Shown: piece by piece, positions 47,454 to 56,084 of the stretch | How the letters are laid out: each line of letters starts with the position of its first letter | Position numbering within the stretch: the first letter of the stretch is position 1 | Assembly (NCBI RefSeq): GCF_003952425.1 | Contig: NZ_CP034449.1 | Coordinates: 6,188,001-6,252,000, forward strand | Direction of reading: 5' to 3' | From: Mesorhizobium sp. M2A.F.Ca.ET.046.03.2.1 | GTDB lineage: Bacteria > Pseudomonadota > Alphaproteobacteria > Rhizobiales > Rhizobiaceae | Length of the DNA stretch: 64,000 bases | Translations under genes and position numbers: made by a program | The notes under the pieces: generated by a model | The model's database searches: none | Told to the model about the DNA's origin: nothing | What the model saw: only the letters and a program-made list of their open reading frames with translations

Positions 47454-48470
47454 TCAGCGCGACGCCCATACCGGGAATAGGTCGCCGTCGGCTGGCGTCG
47501 CGGCATGGACGCCGCGGCTGATAGCCCGCGCCATGGTCGCGCCGGCCGCCGCGAACAGGTCGATCGCGGCATCGGCGCCGAGCTCGATGCCGCTCCTGCC
47601 GGTCGCCAGGGCGAACACCAGATCGCCGTCCGCCGGCGTATGGGTCGGCCAGATGGCGCGGGCGAAGCCGTCATGCGCTGAAATCGCCAGCCGCTTGGCG
47701 GCGGCTTTGGTCAACACGGCGTCGGTGGCGATAACGGCGATGGTGGTGCTGCCGGCTTCCCCATGTCCGCCGACACGCCGATCGCGGTATTTCAGCAGGA
47801 TCTTCCTGGCGTCTTTTGGCAGTGGATCGGGGTAGCCCAGGCCGCCGAATTCGTCGCCGATCTCGAAGGGCGCTGACCAGAAATGGCGGCTGCCGCCAAC
47901 CGTCACCGAGCCGGTGGGATTGACGGCGGCAAGTGCGCCGATGGTGACGCCGCTGTCGAGCACGGTCGAGGCTGAGCCCAGACCGCCCTTCAGCCAGGAG
48001 GTCAACGCGCCGGTGCCGGCTCCGGCCGTACCGATGGCGAAATCGGCGATTGCCGTCTGCACGGCCTCATAGCCGAGCTCGCGATAGGGCGGATAACGGC
48101 CCCAATCCTTGTCGCCGCCATTGCGCAGGTCGAACAGGATCGCGGCCGGCACGATCGGCACGCGGAAGCCGCCGACCTCGACGCCGATGTTCTTCTCGCG
48201 CAGCGCCGCCTGCACGCCTGAGGCGGCGTCGAGGCCGAAGGCCGAGCCCCCGGACAGGACGACGGCATGGATCGTCACGATCGAATTCTGAGGCTCCAGC
48301 AGGTCGGTCTCGCGCGTGCCCGGCGCGCCGCCCAGCACCTGGACGCCAGCCACGGCAGGTTCGTCGCACAGCACCACCGTGACGCCGGATTTCAGCCTTG
48401 CGTCGCTGGCATTGCCCACGCGGAGGCCCGCAACGTCGGTGATCAGATTGCGCGGTCCGGTGTGGAACAT
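47454..48470 (-). CDS. P1-family (S58/DmpA-like) peptidase
   Basis: A 338-aa member of the DmpA/BapA N-terminal nucleophile family, which are self-processing aminopeptidases, amidases or beta-peptidases. Visible landmarks: ITDVAGLRVGNASDARL, VLSGGSAFGLDAASGV (substrate pocket), GGLGSASTVLDSG and the autoprocessing site GEAGSTTIAVIATDA, where the Ser after Gly would become the nucleophile. Cleavage would yield a large alpha and a smaller beta chain. It begins on the last base of the upstream substrate-binding-protein gene (TGATG), implying coupled translation and perhaps use of an imported peptide or amide. Confidence 0.88.
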   Translation of the reverse strand: MFHTGPRNLITDVAGLRVGNASDARLKSGVTVVLCDEPAVAGVQVLGGAPGTRETDLLEPQNSIVTIHAVVLSGGSAFGLDAASGVQAALREKNIGVEVGGFRVPIVPAAILFDLRNGGDKDWGRYPPYRELGYEAVQTAIADFAIGTAGAGTGALTSWLKGGLGSASTVLDSGVTIGALAAVNPTGSVTVGGSRHFWSAPFEIGDEFGGLGYPDPLPKDARKILLKYRDRRVGGHGEAGSTTIAVIATDAVLTKAAAKRLAISAHDGFARAIWPTHTPADGDLVFALATGRSGIELGADAAIDLFAAAGATMARAISRGVHAATPADGDLFPVWASR

Positions 48471-49540
48471 CAGTTATCCTCCAGCGGCACGAAATGCGTG
48501 CCGTCGAAGCGGAAGACGCGGAACGGGTTCTGGCTGAGGTCGCCCGTGTCGTCGAAGCGGATGGTGCCGATCGCGGTCGTGAAATCATGGCCGGTCAGCG
48601 CTTCGCCGAGCGGTTTCCCCGAGCTTTCCGCATCGGCAGTCGCGGCCTTGGCGATCTCGACCGCCGCATAGGACGGCAGCGTGTAGCCGTCCGGCACGAT
48701 GTTTTTTGCGCCGAGGGCCTGCACGATCCTGGGGTCGGCGACTTCCGACCATTCCGGCGGCGCGATCATCAGCGTGCCGGCGGCGTAAGGCACATCGCCA
48801 GGCGGCGTGCGCAGGTTCTCGCCGCCGGCAAAGGTGATGCCGGCCCCGAGGGAGGCGGCGTCACGGCCCATGATGGCGACATCGTCGCCGTCGCCGCCGG
48901 CAAACACCTTTGTCGCGCCTGCCTTCTTCAGCCGGCCGACCAACCCTATCTGGTTGTCGAGCTGCGGCCTGAACGTGTCGGTGAATACCGGCTTCAAGGC
49001 TGCCTGTTCGGCCGCGGCGCGAAAAGTCTCGGCCATCTCGCGGCCATAGATGGTGCCGTCATCGATTATGGCGAACAGCTCGTCGCGCCACAGCCGGGTG
49101 AGCTTGGCGGCTACCGCATTGCGCTCATCATCGCCGCGCGGGCCGAGCCGGTAGACCGGCCAGCCGGTCTTGGCGCGCCGGTCGGTCAGGCTTTCGGTGC
49201 GCACGCCGACCGTGATGACCGGAATGTTGGCGTCCTTCAGGATCGGCAGCGCCGTCTCGATCGCCTCGGTGCAGAGAAAGCCCACCACGATATCGACCTT
49301 GGCGTCGACGAATTCCTTTGCCGCCGCGGCGCCGCCATCGGCGGTGCAGGCATCGTCTGCGGTCTTGATCGCAAGGCCGTTCGCCTCCGCCGCCAGGCCG
49401 GCACCATTCTCAATCTGCTTGCCCAGGATCGCCGACGGACCGGAAAGCGGTGCCGCAACGCCGACCAGCGTCTCGGCCTCGGCGCTCGCTGCCAGCGACA
49501 GCCAGAACAGCACGGCTGATGTCGTCGTGAGAAGACGCAT
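48470..49540 (-). CDS. Periplasmic substrate-binding protein, Leu/Ile/Val-BP-like
   Basis: A periplasmic binding protein of the Peripla_BP_6 (LivJ/LivK) type, about 356 aa from this start. A signal peptide (MRLLTTTSAVLFWLSLAASA, cut near EAE-TL) is followed by VGVAAPLSGPSAILGKQIEN, IGFLCTEA-like VVGFLCTEAIETAL, a hinge and the second lobe with IDDGTIYGREMAETF. No permease or ATPase genes accompany it, so it is an orphan or serves a transporter encoded elsewhere. The start is uncertain: ATG 49540 matches the signal peptide, while 49561 and 49582 are also in frame and GGAGG lies within that extension. Confidence 0.85.
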   Translation of the reverse strand: MRLLTTTSAVLFWLSLAASAEAETLVGVAAPLSGPSAILGKQIENGAGLAAEANGLAIKTADDACTADGGAAAAKEFVDAKVDIVVGFLCTEAIETALPILKDANIPVITVGVRTESLTDRRAKTGWPVYRLGPRGDDERNAVAAKLTRLWRDELFAIIDDGTIYGREMAETFRAAAEQAALKPVFTDTFRPQLDNQIGLVGRLKKAGATKVFAGGDGDDVAIMGRDAASLGAGITFAGGENLRTPPGDVPYAAGTLMIAPPEWSEVADPRIVQALGAKNIVPDGYTLPSYAAVEIAKAATADAESSGKPLGEALTGHDFTTAIGTIRFDDTGDLSQNPFRVFRFDGTHFVPLEDN

Positions 49541-49686
49541 TCGGGCTAAGAGATCCTCCATGCCGGGAATACAATCCCGCACTATTCCAGGAAATGCCTA
49601 AAGGCTGGCTAAGCGGTGCGCAACACGCGAATTTGCGGATTGCGGTCAAGCACTTCGCCCGTGATGGATAACTTGTGGCGTGCAAT

Positions 49687-50226
49687 ATGCCGCCATATAT
49701 AACGGGCTTGTTCCGACAGGTGGATTATCGCGTGCTGAAGATCAATGACATCGGGCCGCAGCACTATCGCGATGCGATGGCGCATTTTGCCGGCCATGTG
49801 CATGTGGTGACCACGGACGGGCCCGGCGGCAAACGCGGCGCGACGGTGATCGCCGCCTGTTCGGTTTCGGACACGCCGCCGACGGTTCTGGTCTGTCTCA
49901 ACCGCGAGAACGCCAAGAACGAGGCTTTCATCAAGAACGGCAGGTTCGCGCTCAACACGCTTGCCTCGGACCAGGAAGCCGTCTCGGTGGGCTTTTCCGG
50001 TGTCACCGGGTTGCCGGCGGATGAACGCTTTGCGCTGGCCGAGTGGGATGTGATCTCGACCGGCGCGCCGACTCTGAAGGGCGCCCTTGCCGTGTTCGAC
50101 TGCGAGATCATCGACGCCAAGGATCTTGCCACCCACCGTGTGCTTTTTGGCAAGGTGACAGGCCTGCGCATCGGCGATAATTTGCGGCCGCTGATCTACT
50201 ATAACCGCGACTATCACGTTCTTTGA
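49687..50226 (+). CDS. Flavin reductase-domain protein
   Basis: A flavin reductase-like (FMN-binding split barrel) protein of about 179 aa, similar to HpaC/RutF. These use NAD(P)H to reduce FMN or FAD for a partner monooxygenase, or act on their own. Motifs: YRDAMAHFAGHVHVVTTDG, GATVIAACSVSDTPPTVLVC, NRENAKNEAFIKNGRFALN and the C-terminal KVTGLRIGDNLRPLIYYNRDY. Start choice is open: ATG 49687, GTG 49675 or GTG 49732 are in frame. It lies 30 bases upstream of the MoxR gene and may be transcribed with the molybdoenzyme-maturation genes. No partner oxygenase is seen. Confidence 0.82.
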   Translation: MPPYITGLFRQVDYRVLKINDIGPQHYRDAMAHFAGHVHVVTTDGPGGKRGATVIAACSVSDTPPTVLVCLNRENAKNEAFIKNGRFALNTLASDQEAVSVGFSGVTGLPADERFALAEWDVISTGAPTLKGALAVFDCEIIDAKDLATHRVLFGKVTGLRIGDNLRPLIYYNRDYHVL

Positions 50227-50255
50227 AACGTGCAAGCGGGACCCACGGAGACAAG

Positions 50256-51179
50256 ATGACCGCGCCGCGCCCCGCGCCGAAATCGATCGACGAAACGCTC
50301 GATCTTTTGACCGCTGCGGACTATGTCGCGGACCGCTCGCTGGCGACCGTGCTGTTTCTTTCACTGCGCATGAAGCGGCCCTTGTTCCTCGAAGGCGAGG
50401 CGGGCGTCGGCAAGACCGAGATCGCCAAGGTGCTGGCCGACACCCTCGGCCGCCGGCTGATCCGGTTGCAATGCTATGAGGGGCTCGACGTCTCTTCGGC
50501 CGTCTATGAGTGGAATTATGCCGCGCAGATGATCGAGATCCGCATGGAGGAGGCGGCCGGCAAGGTCGTGCGCTCCGACATGGAGCGTAACGTATTCTCC
50601 GAAAAATACCTGATCCGCCGCCCGGTGCTCGATGCGCTGACCGGCAAGGCCGGCGCGGCGCCGGTGTTCCTGATCGACGAGCTCGACCGCACCGACGAAG
50701 CGTTCGAAGCGTTCCTGCTGGAAATCCTGTCGGATTTCCAGGTTACGGTTCCCGAGCTTGGCACGATCAAGGCGGAAGAGCCGCCGATCGTCATCATCAC
50801 CACCAACCGCACGCGCGAGATCCACGACGCGCTGAAGCGGCGCTGCCTTTATCACTGGGTCGATTATCCGAACGCCGAGCGCGAGCTGGAGATCGTGCGC
50901 CGCAAGGTGCCGCAGGCGAACCGCCGGCTGTCGGCAGAGGTCGTGTCCTTTGTCCAGAAGCTGCGACAGGTCGAGCTGTTCAAGGCGCCAGGCGTCGCCG
51001 AAACCATCGACTGGGCCGGCGCGCTCACCGAGCTCGACAAGGTGGCGCTCGACCCGGAGACCGTGTCCGACACGATCGGCGTGCTTTTGAAGTACCAGGA
51101 TGATATTGCCCGCATCGGTGAGGGCGAGGGCCGGCGCATCCTCAATGAGGTGAAGGCCGAGCTTTCGGCGGCGGAGTAG
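50256..51179 (+). CDS. MoxR/CoxD-type AAA+ ATPase
   Basis: A 307-aa AAA+ ATPase of the MoxR group. Walker A GEAGVGKT (about residues 47-54), Walker B FLIDELDRTDEAF, sensor 1 IVIITTNRTREIHDALKRRC, and the C-terminal lid. With the VWA protein next door it forms the MoxR-VWA pair that acts as a chaperone in inserting metals or cofactors. In carbon-monoxide dehydrogenase clusters the counterpart is CoxD, which works on the copper-sulfur-molybdenum site. GGAG precedes ATG 50256. It is followed five bases later by the VWA gene. Confidence 0.88.
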   Translation: MTAPRPAPKSIDETLDLLTAADYVADRSLATVLFLSLRMKRPLFLEGEAGVGKTEIAKVLADTLGRRLIRLQCYEGLDVSSAVYEWNYAAQMIEIRMEEAAGKVVRSDMERNVFSEKYLIRRPVLDALTGKAGAAPVFLIDELDRTDEAFEAFLLEILSDFQVTVPELGTIKAEEPPIVIITTNRTREIHDALKRRCLYHWVDYPNAERELEIVRRKVPQANRRLSAEVVSFVQKLRQVELFKAPGVAETIDWAGALTELDKVALDPETVSDTIGVLLKYQDDIARIGEGEGRRILNEVKAELSAAE

Positions 51180-51184
51180 GGGCG

Positions 51185-52435
51185 ATGCCGTCGCCGCGTC
51201 CGGAACCCAAAGAGGCGCGCGCCGATGGGCGCATCGCCGATAATATCGTCTATTTCGCTCGCGCCTTGCGCAAGGCCGGCATGCGCGTCGGGCCGGCCTC
51301 GGTGAAGGACGCCATCGAGGCGGTGCTTGCCGCCGGCATCGGCTCGCGCGACGATTTCTACTGGACGCTGCATGCGGTGCTGGTTTCGCGGCACGAGGAT
51401 CATCCGGTCTTCGACGAGGCCTTCCGCCTGTTCTGGAAATCGCGCGAGCTGATCGAGAAGCTGCTGGCGATGTTTTCACCGGTCGCCCTGGATACAACCG
51501 AAAAGCAAAAGCCGCGGGCGGCCGAGAACCGCGTCAGCCAGGCGATGTTCGAAGGCCACCAGAAGAACCAGCCGGCCCGGGAAGTGCCGGAGATCGAGGT
51601 CGATGCGCGGCTCACCTTTTCCGGCAATGAAGTGCTGCGCGGCAAGGATTTCGCCCAGATGGACGCCGGCGAAATGGCCGAGGCCAAAAAGGCGATCATG
51701 GCCTTGCGGCTGCCCTTTGACCTCGTCCGCACGCGGCGCTTCAGGGCCGACGCGCAGGGGCGCCGCATCGATCCGCGCGCCATGATGCGTTCGGCCGCGC
51801 GCACCGGCGGCGCGCTTATCCTGCCGAAATTCCGATCGGCGCGCGAAGTGCATCCGCCGCTGGTCGTGCTTGCCGATATTTCGGGCTCGATGAGCCAGTA
51901 CACCCGCATCTTCCTGCATTTCCTGCATGCCCTGACGGAGAAGCGCCGGCGCGTGCACGCCTTCGTCTTCGGCACGCGGCTGACTAACCTGACCCGGCAG
52001 ATGCGCCATCGCGATCCGGACGAGGCGCTGGCCGAATGCTCGGCGGCGGTGAAGGACTGGTCGGGCGGCACCCGCATCGGCGATACGTTGGCCGAATTCA
52101 ACCGGCTGTGGTCACGGCGCGTGCTGGGGCAGGGCGCCGTGGTGCTTCTCATCACCGACGGGCTGGAGCGCGACGACGTCACCGGCCTGTCGCAGGAGAT
52201 GGAGCGGCTGCACAAGTCCTGCCGGCGGCTGATCTGGCTCAATCCGCTGTTGCGCTTCGACGGGTTCGAAGCGCGCGCCCGCGGCGTCAAAGCGATGCTG
52301 CCGCATGTCGACGAGTTCCGGGCAGTGCATAATCTCGACGCGCTGACCGATCTTTGCGCCTCTCTCGACCAGCGGCCCGCGGCCTCGGTCGATCCGCGCC
52401 GCTGGCTGCGAACTGGCGACAGGCGGGCCGCATAG
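51185..52435 (+). CDS. VWA-domain CoxE-like protein
   Basis: A 416-aa protein with a C-terminal von Willebrand A domain. The metal-ion-dependent adhesion site is LADISGSMSQ (about residue 229 on), with the later Thr in SGGTRIGDT and Asp in LITDGLERDD. The N-terminal half is helical and charged. It matches CoxE, partner of the CoxD ATPase in maturation of molybdenum hydroxylases. It starts five bases after the ATPase gene. Both occur here without CO-dehydrogenase structural genes. Confidence 0.87.
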   Translation: MPSPRPEPKEARADGRIADNIVYFARALRKAGMRVGPASVKDAIEAVLAAGIGSRDDFYWTLHAVLVSRHEDHPVFDEAFRLFWKSRELIEKLLAMFSPVALDTTEKQKPRAAENRVSQAMFEGHQKNQPAREVPEIEVDARLTFSGNEVLRGKDFAQMDAGEMAEAKKAIMALRLPFDLVRTRRFRADAQGRRIDPRAMMRSAARTGGALILPKFRSAREVHPPLVVLADISGSMSQYTRIFLHFLHALTEKRRRVHAFVFGTRLTNLTRQMRHRDPDEALAECSAAVKDWSGGTRIGDTLAEFNRLWSRRVLGQGAVVLLITDGLERDDVTGLSQEMERLHKSCRRLIWLNPLLRFDGFEARARGVKAMLPHVDEFRAVHNLDALTDLCASLDQRPAASVDPRRWLRTGDRRAA

Positions 52436-52492
52436 CCATATGTTCTGCTTGGGAATGTCCCGGCGGGAAAACAGACTGTGTGAGAAGCGACA

Positions 52493-52831
52493 ATGGATGA
52501 GAGCATATATCTCGATGAAGCCCGTGATCCGCTGATCATCGCGGAGGGCTGGATGAAGGACGGCAAGGATGTCGCCATCGCGACCGTGGTCGAGAACTGG
52601 GGTTCGGCGCCGCGTCCGGTCGGCAGCCATCTGGTCATCGACGCTGAAGGGAATTTCCATGGCTCTGTCTCGGGCGGCTGTGTCGAGGGCGCCGTGGTGA
52701 CCGAGGCGATCGACGTCATCGGCTCGGGCAAGGCCAGGATGCTGGAGTTCGGCGTCGCCGACGAAACGGCCTGGCAGGTGGGCCTTTCCTGCGGCGGCCG
52801 TATCAAGGTCTATGTCGAAAGGCTGGGCTGA
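52493..52831 (+). CDS. XdhC/CoxI-family protein, N-terminal half
   Basis: A 112-aa protein corresponding to the N-terminal XdhC_CoxI domain: VAIATVVENWGSAPRPVGSH, then GSVSGGCVEGAVVTEA and GLSCGGRIKVYVE. The two cysteine motifs (GGCVEG and SCGG) are intact. XdhC-type proteins hold the molybdenum cofactor, help its sulfuration and insert it into xanthine dehydrogenase or CO-dehydrogenase-family enzymes. In XdhC proper this domain is fused to a Rossmann domain. Here that second half is the separate next gene, five bases downstream. Confidence 0.9.
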   Translation: MDESIYLDEARDPLIIAEGWMKDGKDVAIATVVENWGSAPRPVGSHLVIDAEGNFHGSVSGGCVEGAVVTEAIDVIGSGKARMLEFGVADETAWQVGLSCGGRIKVYVERLG

Positions 52832-52836
52832 CCGCC

Positions 52837-53541
52837 GTGGATCCATACATTCTCAAGACCTTGAACGAGGAACGCCGCGCCCGCCGGGCAGTGATTGTCG
52901 TCACCGACCTTGGCGACGGCCGCGACCGCATCGTGCGCGAGGGCGATCCTGTCGCGGGCGATCTCGGGGCGGCAATCGCCAATGCGTTTCGTACCGGCAA
53001 TTCGCGGTCAGTGGAGGCGGAAGGGCGGACCTTTTTTCTCAACGCGCATCTGCCGCGCCCGCGCCTCGTGGTGATCGGCGCGGTGCATATCAGCCAAGCG
53101 CTGGCGCCGATGGCCAGGATCGCCGGCTACCCGGTCGAGATCATCGACCCGCGCACCGCCTTCGCGACCCCGGAGCGCTTTCCCGACGTCGCGCTGCATG
53201 CCGAATGGCCGGAGGATGTGCTGAAGCGCGCGCCGCTCGACAGCTACACGGCGCTCGCCGCAGTCACCCATGATCCGAAGATCGACGATTTCGCGCTGAA
53301 GGCGGCGCTCGACGCCCGCTGCTTCTATGTAGGCGCGCTGGGCAGCCGCAAGACCCATGCCAAGCGCGTCGAGCGCCTGCTGGCGCTCGGTGCCGGCGCC
53401 GACCAGATCGCCCGTATCCACGCGCCGATCGGCCTCGACATCGGGGCGGCAAGTCCGGCCGAGATCGCCGTTGCGGTGCTCGCGCAGACCATCCACGCCT
53501 TCCGCTCGCGCGGTCTGGAAGCAAAAGGCGCCGTGGCGTGA
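52837..53541 (+). CDS. XdhC/CoxF-family protein, Rossmann half
   Basis: A 234-aa protein carrying the XdhC Rossmann domain: PRPRLVVIGAVHISQALAPM, then AGYPVEIIDPRTAFATPERF, VTHDPKIDDFALKAAL, YVGALGSRKTHAKRVERL and IGLDIGAASPAEIAVAVLAQ. It completes the split XdhC pair. The start is GTG 52837. Its stop overlaps the GTG of the next gene (GTGA), so these are translationally coupled. Confidence 0.9.
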   Translation: MDPYILKTLNEERRARRAVIVVTDLGDGRDRIVREGDPVAGDLGAAIANAFRTGNSRSVEAEGRTFFLNAHLPRPRLVVIGAVHISQALAPMARIAGYPVEIIDPRTAFATPERFPDVALHAEWPEDVLKRAPLDSYTALAAVTHDPKIDDFALKAALDARCFYVGALGSRKTHAKRVERLLALGAGADQIARIHAPIGLDIGAASPAEIAVAVLAQTIHAFRSRGLEAKGAVA

Positions 53542-55154
53542 AATTCGGGCCGGTTCCGATCGACGAGGCGGAAGGGGCGGTGCTGGCGCATGCGACGGCC
53601 GCGGGCGAAAAGCGGTTCCGCAAGGCGCACCGGCTGAGCCGCGAGGATGTCGCTGCACTGAAGGCAGCGGGTGTAGTCGAGGTCGTCGCGGCGGTGCTTG
53701 GCGAGGGCGATCTCGGTGAGGATGCCGCCGCCGCGAAGATCGCGGCCGCCATGAGCCACCGCAACATCGAGGTCAAGCCGGCCGCCACCGGGCGAGTGAA
53801 CCTGCATGCAGGGGCCTCGGGCGTGTTTACCGTCAATGCCGGGATGATCGATGCCATCAACGCCGTCGATCCGGCCATCACCGTCGCGACGTTGGCGCAG
53901 CATGCGCCGGTCGAGAAGGGCCAGATGGTCGCGACGGTGAAGATCATCCCCTTTGCCGTCGCCGCAAACCTGGTGGACAGCGTGGTGAGGATTTGCGCCG
54001 GCCGCGAGATCTTTGCCGTCAACGCCTATCGTCCCATCACGGTCGGCGTCATCCAGACGGTGCTTCCGGGCGTCAAGCCGAGCGTGCTTGACAAGACGCT
54101 GCGCGTCACCGAGGCGCGGTTGGCGCGTTCCGGCGGCCGGCTGACGGCCGAGCGGCGCACGCCGCATGAGATTGCCCCGGTCGCCGCGGCCGCGACCCAG
54201 CTGGCGCGCGACAATGACATGGTGGTGATCTTCGGCGCCTCAGCGATGAGCGATTTCGCCGATGTCGTGCCGGCCGCGATCGAACGTGCCGGCGGCACCG
54301 TCATCCGCGCGGGCATGCCGGTCGATCCCGGCAATCTGCTGGTGCTCGGAACACTCGACGGCAAGCGCGTCGTCGGCGCGCCCGGATGCGCGCGCAGCCC
54401 GAAGGAGAACGGCTTCGACTGGGTGCTCGATCGCCTGATTGCCGGGCTCGATGTGACGGCGAGCGATATTGCCGGCATGGGTGTCGGCGGGCTTCTGATG
54501 GAAATTCCGACCAGGCCGCAGCCGCGCGAGCCGACGCCGCACCCCGCCAGGTCGGCGCTGAAGGTCGATATCGTGCTTCTGGCGGCTGGACGTTCGAGCC
54601 GCATGGGCGGGCCGAACAAGCTTCTGGCGCTGTTCGACGGCGAGCCGCTGGTGCGCCGCACCGCTTCCCGCGCGCTGGGCTCAAAGGCCGCCAGCACCAT
54701 CGTCGTCACCGGCCATCAGCGCGAACGCGTGCGTTCAGCGCTTGGAGGCCTTGAGGTGAAACTCGCCGACAATCCCGATTTCGCCGATGGCCTGGCCTCG
54801 TCCTTGAAGGCGGGCATTGCGAAGGTCGCGCCCGACGCGGCCGGCGCGATGATCGTTCTTGGCGACATGCCCGGCGTTTCGTCGAAGGACCTCGACAGCC
54901 TGGTCGATGCGTTCCGCCGCTCCGGCGGCCACGCGGTCGTGCGCGCCTCGCACCAGGGCAAGCGCGGCAATCCGGTGCTTTTGCCGCGATCGCTTTTCGC
55001 GGCGGTTGCGCAGCTCGAGGGCGATACCGGCGCCCGGCATCTGGTCGAAGCCGAGGGTCTCGACGTCATCGATGTCGAGATCGGGCAGGGTGCATCGATC
55101 GACGTCGACACGCGCGAGGCGCTGGAGGGGGCGGGCGGCGTCCTGCAGGATTGA
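53538..55154 (+). CDS. Molybdopterin-binding / MobA-like nucleotidyltransferase fusion
   Basis: A 538-aa two-domain protein. Residues about 1-335 form a molybdopterin-binding domain of MoeA/MogA type (IIFGASAM-like VVIFGASAMSDFADVVPAAI, GMPVDPGNLLVLG, VVGAPGCARSPKENGFDWVL). Residues about 345-538 form a nucleotidyltransferase of MobA/MocA type (DIVLLAAGRSSRMGGPNKLL, then IVLGDMPGVSSKDLDSLVDA and GNPVLLPRSLFAAV). It most likely makes the cytosine-dinucleotide form of the molybdenum cofactor used by CO-dehydrogenase-family enzymes. It begins on GTG 53538, overlapping the XdhC half. Confidence 0.87.
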   Translation: MKFGPVPIDEAEGAVLAHATAAGEKRFRKAHRLSREDVAALKAAGVVEVVAAVLGEGDLGEDAAAAKIAAAMSHRNIEVKPAATGRVNLHAGASGVFTVNAGMIDAINAVDPAITVATLAQHAPVEKGQMVATVKIIPFAVAANLVDSVVRICAGREIFAVNAYRPITVGVIQTVLPGVKPSVLDKTLRVTEARLARSGGRLTAERRTPHEIAPVAAAATQLARDNDMVVIFGASAMSDFADVVPAAIERAGGTVIRAGMPVDPGNLLVLGTLDGKRVVGAPGCARSPKENGFDWVLDRLIAGLDVTASDIAGMGVGGLLMEIPTRPQPREPTPHPARSALKVDIVLLAAGRSSRMGGPNKLLALFDGEPLVRRTASRALGSKAASTIVVTGHQRERVRSALGGLEVKLADNPDFADGLASSLKAGIAKVAPDAAGAMIVLGDMPGVSSKDLDSLVDAFRRSGGHAVVRASHQGKRGNPVLLPRSLFAAVAQLEGDTGARHLVEAEGLDVIDVEIGQGASIDVDTREALEGAGGVLQD

Positions 55155-55187
55155 CAAACCGAAGCCGAATTTCGCATGCCTCTCGGC

Positions 55188-56069
55188 ATGTCATTGCGCT
55201 TCCTCTTCGCCCTGCTCGTTGCAACCGGTTTTGCCGTCCAGGCTGCCCATAGCCAGACGCTTTCGCTAAAACCGTTCAAGGACGACCTCTTTGCTTATCC
55301 GGCGGCGCTGTCCACCGGCGATAATGGCGCCTATACGGTGCTCGACTATCATGAGATGCGCGACATCAACCAGCGCGACGAGGTGCCGGAAAAGCGGGTG
55401 CGCGCGCAATATACCGACCCCGGCGTGCGCAAGGTGCAGCGGGACCTGATGTTGAAGACCGACGCCGGCGATGTCAGGCATGTCGCGGTCGGCAGGACGG
55501 AAGGCGCTTCCATCATCGTGCTCTACCTGCATGGGCAGGGCGGCAGCCGCAAGCAAGGTGTCGACGATTTTACTTTCGGCGGCAACTTCAACCGCATCAA
55601 GAATCTGATGGCCGCCAATAACGGCCTCTACCTTTCGCCGGATTTCCCCGATTTCGGCGACAAGGGCGCGGCGCAGGTCTCGGCGCTCATCGATCACTAC
55701 GCCCAACAATCGCCCGGCGCGAAAATCTTCGTCGCCTGCGGCTCCATGGGCGGCATGGTCTGCTGGAAGCTCGCCGCGCGCAAGGATACGGGCGGCCGTA
55801 TCAACGGGCTGCTGCTGCTCGGATCGCTGTGGGACGACAGCTTTCTCACCAGCCCTGCCTTCAAGCGCCGCGTGCCGGTGTTCTTCGGCCAGGGCAGCCA
55901 TGACGTGGTCTTCTCGGTGGAAAAGCAGGAAGCCTTCTTCCGATCGATCCTGGCCAAAAAATCCTATCCGACACGCTTCGTGCGCTTCGAGACCGGCACG
56001 CACGGCACGCCGATCCGCATGGTGGACTGGCGCGGCACGCTGAACTGGATGCTGACGAAAGCGCCGTGA
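55188..56069 (+). CDS. Secreted alpha/beta hydrolase, hypothetical
   Basis: About 293 aa with a signal peptide (MSLRFLFALLVATGFAVQAA, cut near AHSQ-TL). The mature part is an alpha/beta hydrolase: IIVLYLHGQGGSRKQG (HG oxyanion motif), the nucleophile elbow FVACGSMGGMVCW, an acidic residue near FFGQGSHDVVFS and a late His in ETGTHGTPIRM. Role unknown, periplasmic or exported. Start ATG 55188. ATG 55176 is in frame but adds only four residues. It lies 33 bases after the molybdenum-cofactor gene and converges with the next gene, leaving only 15 bases between stops. Confidence 0.78.
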   Translation: MSLRFLFALLVATGFAVQAAHSQTLSLKPFKDDLFAYPAALSTGDNGAYTVLDYHEMRDINQRDEVPEKRVRAQYTDPGVRKVQRDLMLKTDAGDVRHVAVGRTEGASIIVLYLHGQGGSRKQGVDDFTFGGNFNRIKNLMAANNGLYLSPDFPDFGDKGAAQVSALIDHYAQQSPGAKIFVACGSMGGMVCWKLAARKDTGGRINGLLLLGSLWDDSFLTSPAFKRRVPVFFGQGSHDVVFSVEKQEAFFRSILAKKSYPTRFVRFETGTHGTPIRMVDWRGTLNWMLTKAP

Positions 56070-56084
56070 CCCTTCTGTCGAGGC

